Shown one piece after another: positions 32,148 through 40,784 of a DNA stretch of 42,227 bases. Origin of the DNA: Halorubrum lipolyticum DSM 21995. Lineage in GTDB: Archaea; Halobacteriota; Halobacteria; Halobacteriales; Haloferacaceae. Where the stretch lies: assembly GCF_000337375.1 (NCBI RefSeq), contig NZ_AOJG01000008.1, positions 1-42,227 on the forward strand. Direction: 5' to 3'. The translations under genes and the position numbers were made by a program. Position 1 is the stretch's first letter. Each line of letters starts with the position of its first letter. The notes under the pieces were generated by a model that was not told where the DNA came from, did no database searches, and was given only the letters and a program-made list of their open reading frames with translations.

Positions 32148-33455
32148 ATGACGGACGACCCGTTCGAGAACATGCTCGCACAGATGGACCGCGCGGAGGA
32201 GTACGCCGACGTTGATCACGGCGTCTTCGAGCGGCTCAAACACCCGGAGCGCACCCTCAAAGTCACGCTTCCGGTCGAGTTGGACTCCGGCGAAGTCGAG
32301 GTGTTCGAGGGGTACCGCTGCCAGTTTGACAGTGCCCGCGGTCCTTTTAAAGGCGGCGTCAGGTTCCACCCGTCGGTCACCCAGCGCGAAGTCGAGGCGC
32401 TCGCCGGGTGGATGACGTGGAAGACGGCGCTGGTCGACCTCCCGTACGGCGGCGCGAAGGGCGGGGTCATCTGCGAGCCGAAAGAGCTCACGCAGAACGA
32501 CCTCGAGAGCCTCACCCGGCGGTACACCGAGGGAATCCGCCGGATGATCGGCCCCGAGACCGACGTGCCCGCGCCGGACATGAACACGAACCCGCAGACG
32601 ATGGCGTGGATGATGGACACCTACTCGATGTACGAGGGGCACTCCGTCCCGCAGGTCGTCACCGGGAAGCCCCTGGAGATCGGCGGGACCCCCGGCCGTG
32701 TCGCCGCGACCGGTCGCGGCGTCTCCATCGTCACCGAGCGCCTCTTCGACTACCTCGACCGCGACCTCTCGAACGCCACCGTGGCGATCCAGGGGTTCGG
32801 GAACGTCGGCTCGAACGCGGCCCGACTCCTCGACGAGGCGGGCGCGCGGATCGTCGCCACCTCCGACGTGACCGGTGCCGCCTACGACCCCGACGGGCTC
32901 GACGTGGCGGCGCTCGGCGCCCACGTCGACGCCGGCGGCCTGATCGAGGAGTACGTGGCCGGCGAGTTCCGGGCCACGCCCGAGAACCGGCGTACAGACG
33001 GGGGAAGCCGCTGGGACGATCCCGACCGGATCACGAACGGGGAGCTGTTGACGCTCGACGTCGACGTGCTGATCCCCGCCGCGGTCGAGGGCGTCATCAC
33101 CGCGGACAACGTCGACGACCTCCGGGCCGCCGCGATCGTCGAGGCGGCCAACGGGCCGACGACGGTCGCCGCCGACGAGGTGCTCACGGAGCGGGACGTC
33201 CAGGTCGTCCCCGACATCCTCGCCAACGCCGGCGGCGTCATCGTCTCGTACCTCGAGTGGGTTCAGAACGCCCAGGAGTTCTCGTGGCCGCTGGAGACGG
33301 TCAACGCCGAACTGGAGCGCCGCATCGGCACGGCGTTCGACCAGACGATCGACCAGTACGACGAAAAGGGGCTTCCGGACCTCCGGACGGCCGCGTACAC
33401 CCTCGCGCTCGAACGCACCGCGAGCGCCCACGAGTACCGCGGGCTGTTCCCGTGA
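32148..33455 (+). CDS. gdh: Glutamate dehydrogenase (Glu/Leu/Phe/Val family)
   Basis: Encodes 435 residues from ATG 32148. Substrate and catalytic regions are clear: FKGGVRFHPSV, WKTALVDLPYGGAKGG with the catalytic lysine, and PAPDMNTNPQTMAWMMDTYS. The Rossmann motif is VAIQGFGNVGSNAARLL. The end has ANAGGVIVSYLEWVQN. Length and motifs fit hexameric glutamate dehydrogenases that interconvert glutamate with 2-oxoglutarate and ammonia. Coenzyme choice cannot be told with certainty. Its 3' side carries the repeated noncoding element. Confidence 0.93.
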   Translation: MTDDPFENMLAQMDRAEEYADVDHGVFERLKHPERTLKVTLPVELDSGEVEVFEGYRCQFDSARGPFKGGVRFHPSVTQREVEALAGWMTWKTALVDLPYGGAKGGVICEPKELTQNDLESLTRRYTEGIRRMIGPETDVPAPDMNTNPQTMAWMMDTYSMYEGHSVPQVVTGKPLEIGGTPGRVAATGRGVSIVTERLFDYLDRDLSNATVAIQGFGNVGSNAARLLDEAGARIVATSDVTGAAYDPDGLDVAALGAHVDAGGLIEEYVAGEFRATPENRRTDGGSRWDDPDRITNGELLTLDVDVLIPAAVEGVITADNVDDLRAAAIVEAANGPTTVAADEVLTERDVQVVPDILANAGGVIVSYLEWVQNAQEFSWPLETVNAELERRIGTAFDQTIDQYDEKGLPDLRTAAYTLALERTASAHEYRGLFP

Positions 33456-33504
33456 ATCGCGCGCAGCGTCGCTGAGCGGCGAGGAATAGTGGGAGTGAGT
33501 ATAC

Positions 33505-33715
33505 CGAGTTGATTGAGTGATTGTTTATAAATGACCGTGTAGTGTTGCTGTCGGTTATTTATAAACGATCGACCGGTATGCAGAGAAGACTTCCAAAGCC
33601 CCAGCCGTCGAGGCGGGCGCACGCTCGCTGCGCTCCTCACTCGGTCGCTCCCGCTCCCTCGTTCCGGTGCTTGCGTCGCCTGTGCCCGCCTCGACGGCTG
33701 CCCCTTTTAGTCCCA
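33505..33715 (+). ncRNA. Right copy of the dispersed noncoding element, candidate small RNA
   Basis: Two TATA-like boxes (gtttataaat near 33523, atttataaac near 33556) are 33-35 bases apart, as in the left copy. From about 33587 a transcript would begin with acttccaaagccccag. It contains a perfect 17-base inverted repeat (33602-33618 with 33684-33700), which makes a long stem around a 65-base loop, and then ccccttttag at 33701-33710, a T-run terminator. The loop holds the 42-base block (33609 on) shared with the left copy. RNA expression is inference. Confidence 0.5.
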
Positions 33716-33895
33716 CCCGCCCGCACAGTACCGCAGCCTCACACCTCCCCAGCCTCGTCGGTCGCCCTCCGCGTTGCTCCGGGCGACCGACTCCCTCGCG
33801 CGATGCTCCTCGCGGGCTGGCGGCCCGCTCGGAGGCACGCGCCACCGCATCGTTCATTTATATGCGATCGTCGCCGTCGCCCAGAGACGGTTTCA
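33716..33895. repeat. Second structured noncoding block after the repeat element
   Basis: A GC-rich stretch with short inverted repeats, for instance tcggtcgccc with gggcgaccga around ccgcgttgct (about 33757-33789), and a Y-rich run of ctcgcgcgatgctcctcgcg. Such sequences are, in my memory, spread through haloarchaeal genomes. It lies between the candidate RNA and the convergent DUF2071 gene. I do not see a gene. Confidence 0.4.
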
Positions 33896-34582
33896 TCAGA
33901 CCGATCGGATCCGGTCCGCGCCCACCTCGACCGGCTCCGCGTAGCGGACGATCGGGTCGCCGTCGGGCCGGTCGAAGCCGTTCGCCTCGAACAGCGTGTT
34001 CGCCCGAACGTCGGCGGTCGCCTCCCGCAGCGTCCACGGCTCGTGAGCGATCTCGCCGCGGTAGAGGCGCTTCCCGTCGGCGTAAAAGCGGTAGTTCTCG
34101 ACGAGGAAGGCGTCGAGCGACCCCGACTCGGCGGCGAACGCACCGCCGGTCGGGCCGTAGCTCGCGTCGAATCGCGCGCGTGGAACCCCGCGGTGCGTCC
34201 GGCGGCTCCGGAACCGGACGGTCCCGTCGCTCCGGGAGGTCGCGCTCATCGCCGCGCGGTAGTACGGGAGCGCGAACAGCCGTCGCGCGACCGCGACGCC
34301 GAGCCGGTCGTCCGCGTCGAGGTTGTAGAAGTAGACGCCCGGACCGTCGGGTCCCTCGACGTAGGTCCGGAGGTTGAGCTCCGGGAACGAGAGCCCGACG
34401 GGCGTCCCTCGCGGGCGGATGTCGTCCATCACGAAGGCGACGACGCTCAGGTACGCGTCGCCGCCGTGGGTGGCGACTGAGAGCCGGTCGGGCAGCGTCT
34501 CGGCCGCGACGGCGGGATCGACCGGCCAGTGGCAGAACAGCCCGTCGCGCCACGTCATCTCCAGCCAGCGCCGTTCGAGCAT
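33896..34582 (-). CDS. DUF2071 (YqjF-like) protein
   Basis: Encodes 228 residues. It opens with EMTWRDGLFCHWPVDPAVAA, then PDRLSVATHGGDAYLSVVAF, PELNLRTYVEGPDGPGVYFY and ALPYYRAAMS, all typical of the DUF2071/YqjF group. Family members are of unknown biochemical role, with an acetoacetate-decarboxylase-like fold suggested. A TATA-like gggttaactc (34604-34613, minus strand) precedes the start by 26 bases. It is separated by 59 bases from the cation transporter gene. Confidence 0.8.
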   Translation of the reverse strand: MLERRWLEMTWRDGLFCHWPVDPAVAAETLPDRLSVATHGGDAYLSVVAFVMDDIRPRGTPVGLSFPELNLRTYVEGPDGPGVYFYNLDADDRLGVAVARRLFALPYYRAAMSATSRSDGTVRFRSRRTHRGVPRARFDASYGPTGGAFAAESGSLDAFLVENYRFYADGKRLYRGEIAHEPWTLREATADVRANTLFEANGFDRPDGDPIVRYAEPVEVGADRIRSV

Positions 34583-34641
34583 GCGAATGGTAGGTGCGCC
34601 GGCGAGTTAACCCGCACGCCGGGGCGGAGGCGGGCGGAACG

Positions 34642-35571
34642 CTAGGCGCCGTCGTCGTCGCCGCCGTCCTCGGCGTCCTTCCACTCGCCGACGCCCGAGG
34701 GGTCGAGGTGGACGTGGACGTCGCCGACGTCCTCGAGGCTCCGGAGCCCCGTGACCAGTTCCGTCTCGATGTCGTGGGCCTCCCGGAGCGTCAGCTCGCC
34801 GTCGACCTCGACGTGGACCTCGACCTCGAGGTCGGTGCCGTCGTAGTACACCGTCAGGTCGTGGACGCCCTCGACGGCGGGGTTCTCGCGGAGCGCGGCG
34901 GTGACGCGCTCGCGGTCGGCGGCGGGCGGCGCTGCACCCACGAGGTAGGTGACGTTCTCCCGGCCGATCTCGATCCCCTGATACACGACGAGGACGCTGA
35001 CGAGCGCCCCGGCGACCGGGTCGAGGATGGGAACGTCTAAGAACACGCCGAACACGCCGACCAAGGCGGCGATCGTGGTGTAGATGTCGTTGAGACAGTC
35101 CACGGCGAGGGCGTCGAGCGCGGTCGATCCGAGGTCGGCGTTCACCCGCTCCGTGTACCAGTACAGCAGGTACATGTCGGCCATCGCGAACAGCAGAGCG
35201 CCGATGAGGAGGAGGCTCTGACGCGGCGGGCTGTGGGCGCCGATCACGCCGCGGATCGACTCGCGGAGCAGTAAGAGCCCGAGAACGACGATCGTCGCGC
35301 CGACGAGCAGGGCGGTCAGCGGCTCGATCCGCTGGTGGCCGTGCGGATGGGTCTCGTCGGCGGCGTCGTACCGCGACCCGCCCCAGATGAACACGACCGC
35401 GCTGGCGACCAGATCGGCGACGGAGTGCGCGGCGTCGGCCACCAGCGCGACGCTCCCGAAGTAGACGCCCACCGACCCCTCGACGGCGATCTTCACCGCG
35501 TTGCCGACGACGTTCACCCCCGCGGCGCGCTGGAACCGGGCCTTCTCGCCGCTTCCCCAGGGGCGCCACAT
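34642..35571 (-). CDS. Cation diffusion facilitator transporter
   Basis: Encodes 309 residues from ATG 35571. It has six membrane helices with the metal site residues HSVAD in helix 2 (DAAHSVADL) and D-x3-D in helix 5 (DCLND). The cytosolic C-terminal domain runs from about 210 (VEGVHDLTVYYDGTDLEVEV, ending DVHVHLDPSG) in the ferredoxin-like fold of the family. It should export a divalent cation such as Zn, Mn or Fe in exchange for protons. The Asp-rich helix 5 site differs from the usual Zn-type HxxxD. A TATA-like cttaag near 35596 supports the short start. Confidence 0.88.
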   Translation of the reverse strand: MWRPWGSGEKARFQRAAGVNVVGNAVKIAVEGSVGVYFGSVALVADAAHSVADLVASAVVFIWGGSRYDAADETHPHGHQRIEPLTALLVGATIVVLGLLLLRESIRGVIGAHSPPRQSLLLIGALLFAMADMYLLYWYTERVNADLGSTALDALAVDCLNDIYTTIAALVGVFGVFLDVPILDPVAGALVSVLVVYQGIEIGRENVTYLVGAAPPAADRERVTAALRENPAVEGVHDLTVYYDGTDLEVEVHVEVDGELTLREAHDIETELVTGLRSLEDVGDVHVHLDPSGVGEWKDAEDGGDDDGA

Positions 35572-35788
35572 ACGTGTCGGTCGACACCGCCCGACCTTAA
35601 GAACCTCGTCGTGGTTCGGACGCCCGATTCGGGGCGCCGGATTCGGCGTCGCGCTCCCGTGTCGCGTTCCAGGTGCTCTGTGCGTCGCGCTCCGAGCGTT
35701 CCGATCCCGACGCCTCGCCGTCCCGTGAGGTATCAGAACTGATTGTCGGCGGTAGGCGTTTAAATACCTCGGCGGCGAACGATCCCGT

Positions 35789-37237
35789 ATGAACCACGGC
35801 GAGCGCGGCCAGAGCGAGGTGATCGGGGTCGTGCTCCTGTTGGCGATCACGATCGGCGCCGTGGCGGTGACGGTGGCGACCGGGAGCGCGGCGCTCGGGC
35901 TGGTCACCGACGAGGCCCGCTCGGCGAGCGTTGAAAACGGGATGTCGCAGCTCAGCTCGCAGTCGAGTCTCGTCGCGCTCGGCGAGACGGACGCGCGTCG
36001 GTTCGATCTCGGCTCCGTCGACGGCGGGCAGCTTCGCCTCGACGAGAGCGCGGGACGCGTCGAGGTGCGCATCGAGAACGGGACCGACACCACCACGACG
36101 TACAACGGCTCGATCGGGACGCTGGAGTACGTCGGCGACCGGCGCACCGTCGCGATGCAGGGCGGGGGCGTCTGGGCGATGGAGGGCGGCCGAGGGCAGA
36201 TGATCTCGCCGCCGGAGTACCACTACCGCGGCGAGACGCTCACCTTCCCGATCGTTCGGCTGACCGGGGCGGAGTCGTCGCCGGCGAGCGGCACGGGCGT
36301 CGTCCGTCGGACCGCGGGCGGTCCCGGCGGGGTCACCGAGACCGAGAACCCCCTCCGCAACGGGACGGTCGTCGTCAAGGTCCAGAGCGACTACTACGAG
36401 GGGTGGTACGACTTCTTCACCCGACGCGCCGACGGGACCGTGACGAAGGACGACGCGAACCGGACGACGACCGCCAGACTGGTGGTGCCGGAGGAAGTGA
36501 GTTTCGACAGGACGCTGGCGGTCAGCGACGCGGGCGGCTACTCCCACTCCGGGAACTCGGACAACGAACTGAGCGAGGGCGACTACGTCGAGGGGGAGAG
36601 CTTCCCGTCGCCGGGACCGCTGATCGCCGATCAGATCGCCGCGGCCGCCGCCGACAACGCCAACGGTACGGAATCCTGCGTGACGCCGACCGGGTTCGAC
36701 GGGTGCGAGACCACCGGGTCCGGGACGGTCGGATCCGGGGTGTATTACTTCGGTGGCGACGCTGAGGTTACCAGCGACCTCACGTTCGACACCGCTGACG
36801 GCGACATCGTCGTCGCGGTCGACGGCGACTTCGATATCGGGGACAACGACGTCGCCGTCGAAGACGGGACCAACAACGTCACCTACTACATCAACGGGTC
36901 GCTCGACATGCAGGGGAGTCCGAACGTCAGCGTCGACTCCGCCAGCCGGAACGTGTTCTACGTCAACGGCGGGTTCCTCGACGGGAGCGGGGGAGACGGG
37001 AGCCCCACCCTCGAGGGGATCGTTTACGCTCCGAACGCAGACGTGGAAACCAACGGGAACCCGACGCTCAGGGGCGCGTTCGTCACGAAGTCCCTTTCCA
37101 CCAAGGGGAAGGCGAAGGTCGAGTACGACGAGAGCCTCAGAGGCAAAGAGATCCGGATTACCGGCGGCGCGGGGCAGAACCCACTCACCTACCTTCACGT
37201 GAGCGAGAACGTCGTCGAGGTCGATTTCGACCGGTGA
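35789..37237 (+). CDS. Pilin-like secreted protein (class III signal peptide)
   Basis: Encodes 482 residues. The N-terminus is a class III (pilin-type) signal: MNHGERGQSEVIGVVLLLA, with the QSEVIG motif before a hydrophobic helix (13-33). Prepilin peptidase should cut ahead of QSEV. The mature part is beta-rich, with DFFTRRADGTVTKDDANRT in the first half and repeats of G-x-x-N-V in the second, which looks like a polymer-forming or pectate-lyase-like turn structure (about 330-450). Several N-x-S/T sequons suit glycosylation. It matches the DUF7289-type group in haloarchaea. A likely surface filament subunit or envelope protein. The TATA box is at 35758-35767. Confidence 0.75.
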   Translation: MNHGERGQSEVIGVVLLLAITIGAVAVTVATGSAALGLVTDEARSASVENGMSQLSSQSSLVALGETDARRFDLGSVDGGQLRLDESAGRVEVRIENGTDTTTTYNGSIGTLEYVGDRRTVAMQGGGVWAMEGGRGQMISPPEYHYRGETLTFPIVRLTGAESSPASGTGVVRRTAGGPGGVTETENPLRNGTVVVKVQSDYYEGWYDFFTRRADGTVTKDDANRTTTARLVVPEEVSFDRTLAVSDAGGYSHSGNSDNELSEGDYVEGESFPSPGPLIADQIAAAAADNANGTESCVTPTGFDGCETTGSGTVGSGVYYFGGDAEVTSDLTFDTADGDIVVAVDGDFDIGDNDVAVEDGTNNVTYYINGSLDMQGSPNVSVDSASRNVFYVNGGFLDGSGGDGSPTLEGIVYAPNADVETNGNPTLRGAFVTKSLSTKGKAKVEYDESLRGKEIRITGGAGQNPLTYLHVSENVVEVDFDR

Positions 37238-37389
37238 GACAAGACTCGACCGGTGAGGCCGGCTTCTATCGACGAGGCCAGACTCCGATCGACCCCGCGA
37301 GACTGACGAAATCTGCGACCGATCCCGACGAACGTCCGCCGGTAAGCCCGTCGTAACGACTAAGAACGAAACGCTCCTCGGTTACGGTA

Positions 37390-37440
37390 ATGAACGACGA
37401 GCTTTTCGCCCGAGGTGGTTCCCGTGGGCGTGGAAATTAA
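37390..37440 (+). CDS. Short leader ORF overlapping the HD gene start
   Basis: ATG at 37390 gives MNDELFARGGSRGRGN and a stop at 37438-37440. A TATA-like gactaaga (37358-37365) is 26 bases upstream, so the ORF would be leaderless. The HD gene's GTG at 37424 lies within it, in another frame. Translation is not proven. Confidence 0.3.
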   Translation: MNDELFARGGSRGRGN

Positions 37441-38116
37441 GGAGACGGAGGTGAGCGACGAGGACTTCGAGGAGATGAAGGGGTTTGTGAGGGATTACCT
37501 CGCAGCCAGCGTCGAGAGCGAGGAGGACGGCGGTCGAATGCGCTGGTACCCGTGGCACTCGGCGGACTACCGGTTCAACCACATCCTCAACGTCGTCGAC
37601 CTCGCGGCTGACATCGCCGAGAGCGAGGGCGCCGACGCGGACGTGGTCCGCGTGGCCGCGGTGTTCCACGACGTGGCGAAACTGGAGGCCGAGCAGGACG
37701 TGCACGCCGAGGCCGGCGCGCGCGTCGCCCGCGAGTACTTACAGAGCCGCGGCAACTACCCGGAGTCGTTCATCGAGGAGGTGTGCGGCGCGGTCGTCGA
37801 CCACTCCTACACGGGCGATCTCACCGACGTGCCCTTAGAGAGCCGGTGTCTGATCGAGGCCGACGTGCTCGACAAGGTCGGCGCGAACGGCGCCGTCCTG
37901 ATGCTGCTCCGGATGGGGTACGAGTCACGGACCCACATGGACGCCGCGAAGATGGTCGATCGGGTGCTCCAGCGCGCCAACGACCACACCGAGCGCGTCG
38001 TCTCCGACACCGCCGAGAGCATCGCCCACCAGCGCATCAAGCGCGTGAAGTGGCTGCGCGAGTGGCTCGAAGAGGAGGTGTCGCGGATGGACGCCGACGG
38101 CGTCACCGAACGCTGA
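37424..38116 (+). CDS. HD-domain phosphohydrolase
   Basis: Encodes 230 residues from GTG 37424; a Shine-Dalgarno-like gaggtg lies 6 bases upstream and decides the start among GTGs at 37415, 37424 and 37430. The HD metal ligands are visible: H in FNHILNVVDLA, HD in AAVFHDVAKLE, H in VVDHSYTGD, and D in IEADVLDKVGAN. The family hydrolyses phosphate esters, nucleotides or cyclic nucleotides; the substrate here is unknown. It is convergent with the TetR gene, 23 bases away. Confidence 0.85.
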   Translation: MGVEIKETEVSDEDFEEMKGFVRDYLAASVESEEDGGRMRWYPWHSADYRFNHILNVVDLAADIAESEGADADVVRVAAVFHDVAKLEAEQDVHAEAGARVAREYLQSRGNYPESFIEEVCGAVVDHSYTGDLTDVPLESRCLIEADVLDKVGANGAVLMLLRMGYESRTHMDAAKMVDRVLQRANDHTERVVSDTAESIAHQRIKRVKWLREWLEEEVSRMDADGVTER

Positions 38117-38139
38117 GCTCCCCTCGCGAAACGACTCGT

Positions 38140-38802
38140 TCACTCGTCGGGATCGACCCTCGGAAGCACCGTCTCCAGGTAGCGGCGGATCCCCCGCCGG
38201 GTGTCGCCGGTCCACTCGCGGTCGGTCGTCGTCGCCCAGCGTAACATGCCGCCCGTCGCGAGCGTCTGGAGCGTCGACGCGACCTCGGCGGCCGGGACCG
38301 CGTCGTCGGACGCCTCAGTCCGCTCTTCGGGTCGCGCCTCGTCCCGTCGCTCGGCCGCCGCCTCGCGAACCGCGCGCTCGAGGAACGCGCCGAACACCCG
38401 GTCGCTGCGGTCGAAGTGGTCGCGGTAGGCGTCGTCGGTCGCGGCCTGCGCGCGGAGCTCGACGATAACGGTCATGAACCGGCCGTCGGGCCCGTGCGCA
38501 CCGGCGATGGAGTCGGGGTCTGTCGTCGCCGCGACGTAGGCGTCGAGCCGCTCGCGCGGCGTCAGGTCGAACGCCTCCCGCGAGACCGACGCCTCGAAGT
38601 CGTCGAGCAGAAAGCCGAGCAGATCGACCAACAGCTCGTCTTTCCCGTCGTAGTGGTGGTAGACGAGCGAGGGGCTCTTGTCGAACTCCTCGCCGATCCG
38701 GCTGATCGTGAGGTCGGCGTACCCGTGCTCGCAGAGCGCGCGGAACGCCGCGCCGAGGATGGCCTCCCGGGTGTCGGCCGGCTCCGCGAACGGGTCCTTC
38801 AT
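38140..38802 (-). CDS. TetR/AcrR-family repressor
   Basis: Encodes 220 residues. The N-terminal DNA-binding domain is complete: TREAILGAAFRALCEHGYAD, then LTISRIGEEFDKSPSLVYHHYDGKDELL (about 30-60). The C-terminal ligand domain is helical and includes an acidic stretch. It is divergent from the surface-protein and RND exporter genes. A palindrome between the promoters is a likely operator, so this repressor probably controls itself and the exporter in response to a small hydrophobic ligand. Confidence 0.9.
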   Translation of the reverse strand: MKDPFAEPADTREAILGAAFRALCEHGYADLTISRIGEEFDKSPSLVYHHYDGKDELLVDLLGFLLDDFEASVSREAFDLTPRERLDAYVAATTDPDSIAGAHGPDGRFMTVIVELRAQAATDDAYRDHFDRSDRVFGAFLERAVREAAAERRDEARPEERTEASDDAVPAAEVASTLQTLATGGMLRWATTTDREWTGDTRRGIRRYLETVLPRVDPDE

Positions 38803-38839
38803 GGACTACCTACCCGGGCCGCGTATATATCGCTCCTGA

Positions 38840-38855
38840 TTGAACGTTCATTCAA
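38840..38855. promoter_or_regulatory. Putative TetR operator between divergent promoters
   Basis: ttgaacgttcattcaa contains the perfect palindrome tgaacgttca (38841-38850) and an outer repeat ttgaa/ttcaa. It lies between a minus-strand TATA (about 38823-38831) and a plus-strand TATA (cttatgtt, about 38860-38867), where a repressor would block both. Confidence 0.6.
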
Positions 38856-38888
38856 CACGCTTATGTTGTGAGCGTCCGACACGAACGT

Positions 38889-38975
38889 ATGACTCGACTC
38901 GACGCGGTCGGTGGACGGTCTGCTTGGTTCTGCGGCTCCGCGGTCGGCGGACCCGGCGTCGGAGGACGCAGATGA
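38889..38975 (+). CDS. Short leader ORF overlapping the surface-protein gene start
   Basis: ATG at 38889 gives 28 residues (MTRLDAVGGRSAWFCG onward) and stops at 38973-38975, overlapping the ATG of the next gene (ATGA). The TATA box at 38860-38867 is 26 bases before it, so this may be the first translated codon of the mRNA. It may couple translation. There is no evidence of a conserved product. Confidence 0.35.
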   Translation: MTRLDAVGGRSAWFCGSAVGGPGVGGRR

Positions 38976-40681
38976 GCCGGGCCTCCCGTATCGGCACGCT
39001 GGCCCTCGCGTTCGTGGCGGCCGGAGCGCTCGTCGCCGCTGTCGCGCTCTCCGGGGCCGCCGCGCCCGCGACGGGCGGCGGGATCGACGGCGGACAGGCG
39101 GCGCTGGTCGGGAGTGACGCGGCCGGTGGCGACGCTGTCACACAGTCTGATGGCTCGGAAAGCGGGTTGGTTCGGGGAGAGCCAGATCTCGACGTGTACG
39201 TCTCCCAGCCGACGGTCGCCAGCGGAAGTCGGCAGTCGGTGACGATCGACATCCTCAACACGGGTGAGATGAACTTCGGCAAGGAACTCGACGAGCGCGT
39301 GACGACGGCTCGCGGACTGACACTGGAAGCCGACGCCGATGACGTACCCATTGAGGTCGAAAGCGGCGAGACGGCGGTGGGTGACGTTTCGACGCGGGGC
39401 GGGCCGGTGTCCGTTCCGCTCGATGTCACGGTTCCCGACGATGTGCCCGACGGTTCGTACGATATTGAGGTTACGGCCGACTACCGGTACACCTCCGAGA
39501 TTAACCCGTCGTCCAGTCTCAACAACCACAAGGATCGCCCTGCGAGCGACGATTTCGACGTCACGATCGTCGTCGACGACGGCGCGCGGTTCGCGATCCT
39601 CGACACAGAGACGGACGCGCAGGTCGGCGGGAGCGGCGACGTGACCGCGACCCTCCGGAACGTCGGCGACGAGGTCGCTCGCGACGCGGTCGTCACCGGG
39701 AGCACGACCGGGAGCGGCGCGGTGATCGGCGGCGACGGCAGCGGCGAGGCGTTCGTCGGGAACTGGGAGCCCGGTGAGAACCGGACCGTGACGTTCGACT
39801 CGACCGTCTCGCCCGACTTCGGCGGCGGGGCGTACGCGTTCGTCTCGACGGTCGACTACCGCGACCGCGACGGGATCGAGGAGACCGCGCCCTCCTCGCG
39901 GGCGGGCGTCGTCCCGGCCCCCGAGCAGTCGTTCTCGGTCGAGAACGTCGAGGGGACCCTCGAAGTCGGCTACTCGGGGACCGTCTCCGGGACGCTCACG
40001 AACGAGGGGCCCCTCGACGTCGACGACGCGGTGCTGGTCGCTGACCCCCAGAGCCAGCGCGTGAGCATCGGCGAGAGCCGGTACGCGCTCCCCGATATTC
40101 CGGCGGGCGAATCGGTCGATTTCGCCTTCGACGCGGACGTGAACGGCAACGCCGACCCCGGACCGCGGCAGTTCCGGTTCACGACCGAGTACGAGAGCGG
40201 CGACTCGACCATCGCGGTCGACGAGACACGCCGGATCGAGGTCGCGCCGCGCCAGCCCGAGTTCGACCTCGCCGCGGACAACACGACCGTTCCGGCGGGC
40301 GAGACGCGGCGGGTCTCCTTCGAGATCACGAACCAGCGACCGGAGACGCTCTCGTCGATCAACGCGGGGCTGTACGCCGACAGCCCGCTGTCGTCTCCCA
40401 ACGACGAGGCGTTCGTCGACGAGCTCGAACCGGGCGAGTCGAGGGAGATCTGGTTCGAGGTGTCGGCCGCGCCCGACGCCAGCGTGGAGACCCACCCGAT
40501 CGAGCTCGACTTCCGGTACGACGACGAGCGGGGTAACGACCGGATCTCGGACGTGACCCAGTTCCCGATCGAAGTGACCGAGTCCACCGACGACGGCGGG
40601 CTCCCGATCGCGACGATCGCCGTCGCCCTGCTCGTCGTGGTCGCCGGCGCGGGCGCGGTCGTCTGGTACCGGCGGCGGTAA
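38972..40681 (+). CDS. COG1361-type secreted protein with NEW3/CARDB-like repeats
   Basis: Encodes 569 residues from ATG 38972. A signal peptide occupies about 1-32 (MSRASRIGTLALAFVAAGAL). Several immunoglobulin-like repeats follow with N-x-G patterns such as ILNTGEMNFG, LRNVGDEVARDAVV, LTNEGPLDVDDAVL and ITNQRPETLSS. A C-terminal membrane helix (IATIAVALLVVVAGAGAVVW) ends with RRR, so the bulk is outside. In haloarchaea such proteins precede RND exporters and are thought to act as their extracytoplasmic partner, which matches the next gene. It is preceded by a small overlapping ORF and a TetR operator. Confidence 0.82.
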   Translation: MSRASRIGTLALAFVAAGALVAAVALSGAAAPATGGGIDGGQAALVGSDAAGGDAVTQSDGSESGLVRGEPDLDVYVSQPTVASGSRQSVTIDILNTGEMNFGKELDERVTTARGLTLEADADDVPIEVESGETAVGDVSTRGGPVSVPLDVTVPDDVPDGSYDIEVTADYRYTSEINPSSSLNNHKDRPASDDFDVTIVVDDGARFAILDTETDAQVGGSGDVTATLRNVGDEVARDAVVTGSTTGSGAVIGGDGSGEAFVGNWEPGENRTVTFDSTVSPDFGGGAYAFVSTVDYRDRDGIEETAPSSRAGVVPAPEQSFSVENVEGTLEVGYSGTVSGTLTNEGPLDVDDAVLVADPQSQRVSIGESRYALPDIPAGESVDFAFDADVNGNADPGPRQFRFTTEYESGDSTIAVDETRRIEVAPRQPEFDLAADNTTVPAGETRRVSFEITNQRPETLSSINAGLYADSPLSSPNDEAFVDELEPGESREIWFEVSAAPDASVETHPIELDFRYDDERGNDRISDVTQFPIEVTESTDDGGLPIATIAVALLVVVAGAGAVVWYRRR

Positions 40682-40685
40682 CCGG

Positions 40686-40784
40686 ATGACGGACCACACA
40701 CTCGACCGACCGCACGAGCGGGCCGCGGCCCTCGCCGGTGGCCCACGGCTCGATCCACGACCGGATCGACGGGGGCGACCGTGA
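40686..40784 (+). CDS. Short ORF bridging the surface-protein and exporter genes
   Basis: ATG at 40686, four bases after the preceding stop, gives 32 residues (MTDHTLDRPHERAAALAGGP onward) and stops at 40782-40784, overlapping the exporter's GTG by four bases (GTGA). It would link translation of the two large genes. There is no domain; it may be only a frame-linking stretch. Confidence 0.35.
   Translation: MTDHTLDRPHERAAALAGGPRLDPRPDRRGRP

Noticed and set aside
32408-33475. A long plus-strand frame inside glutamate dehydrogenase
   Set aside because: An R/P/G-rich frame-shifted shadow of the enzyme gene.
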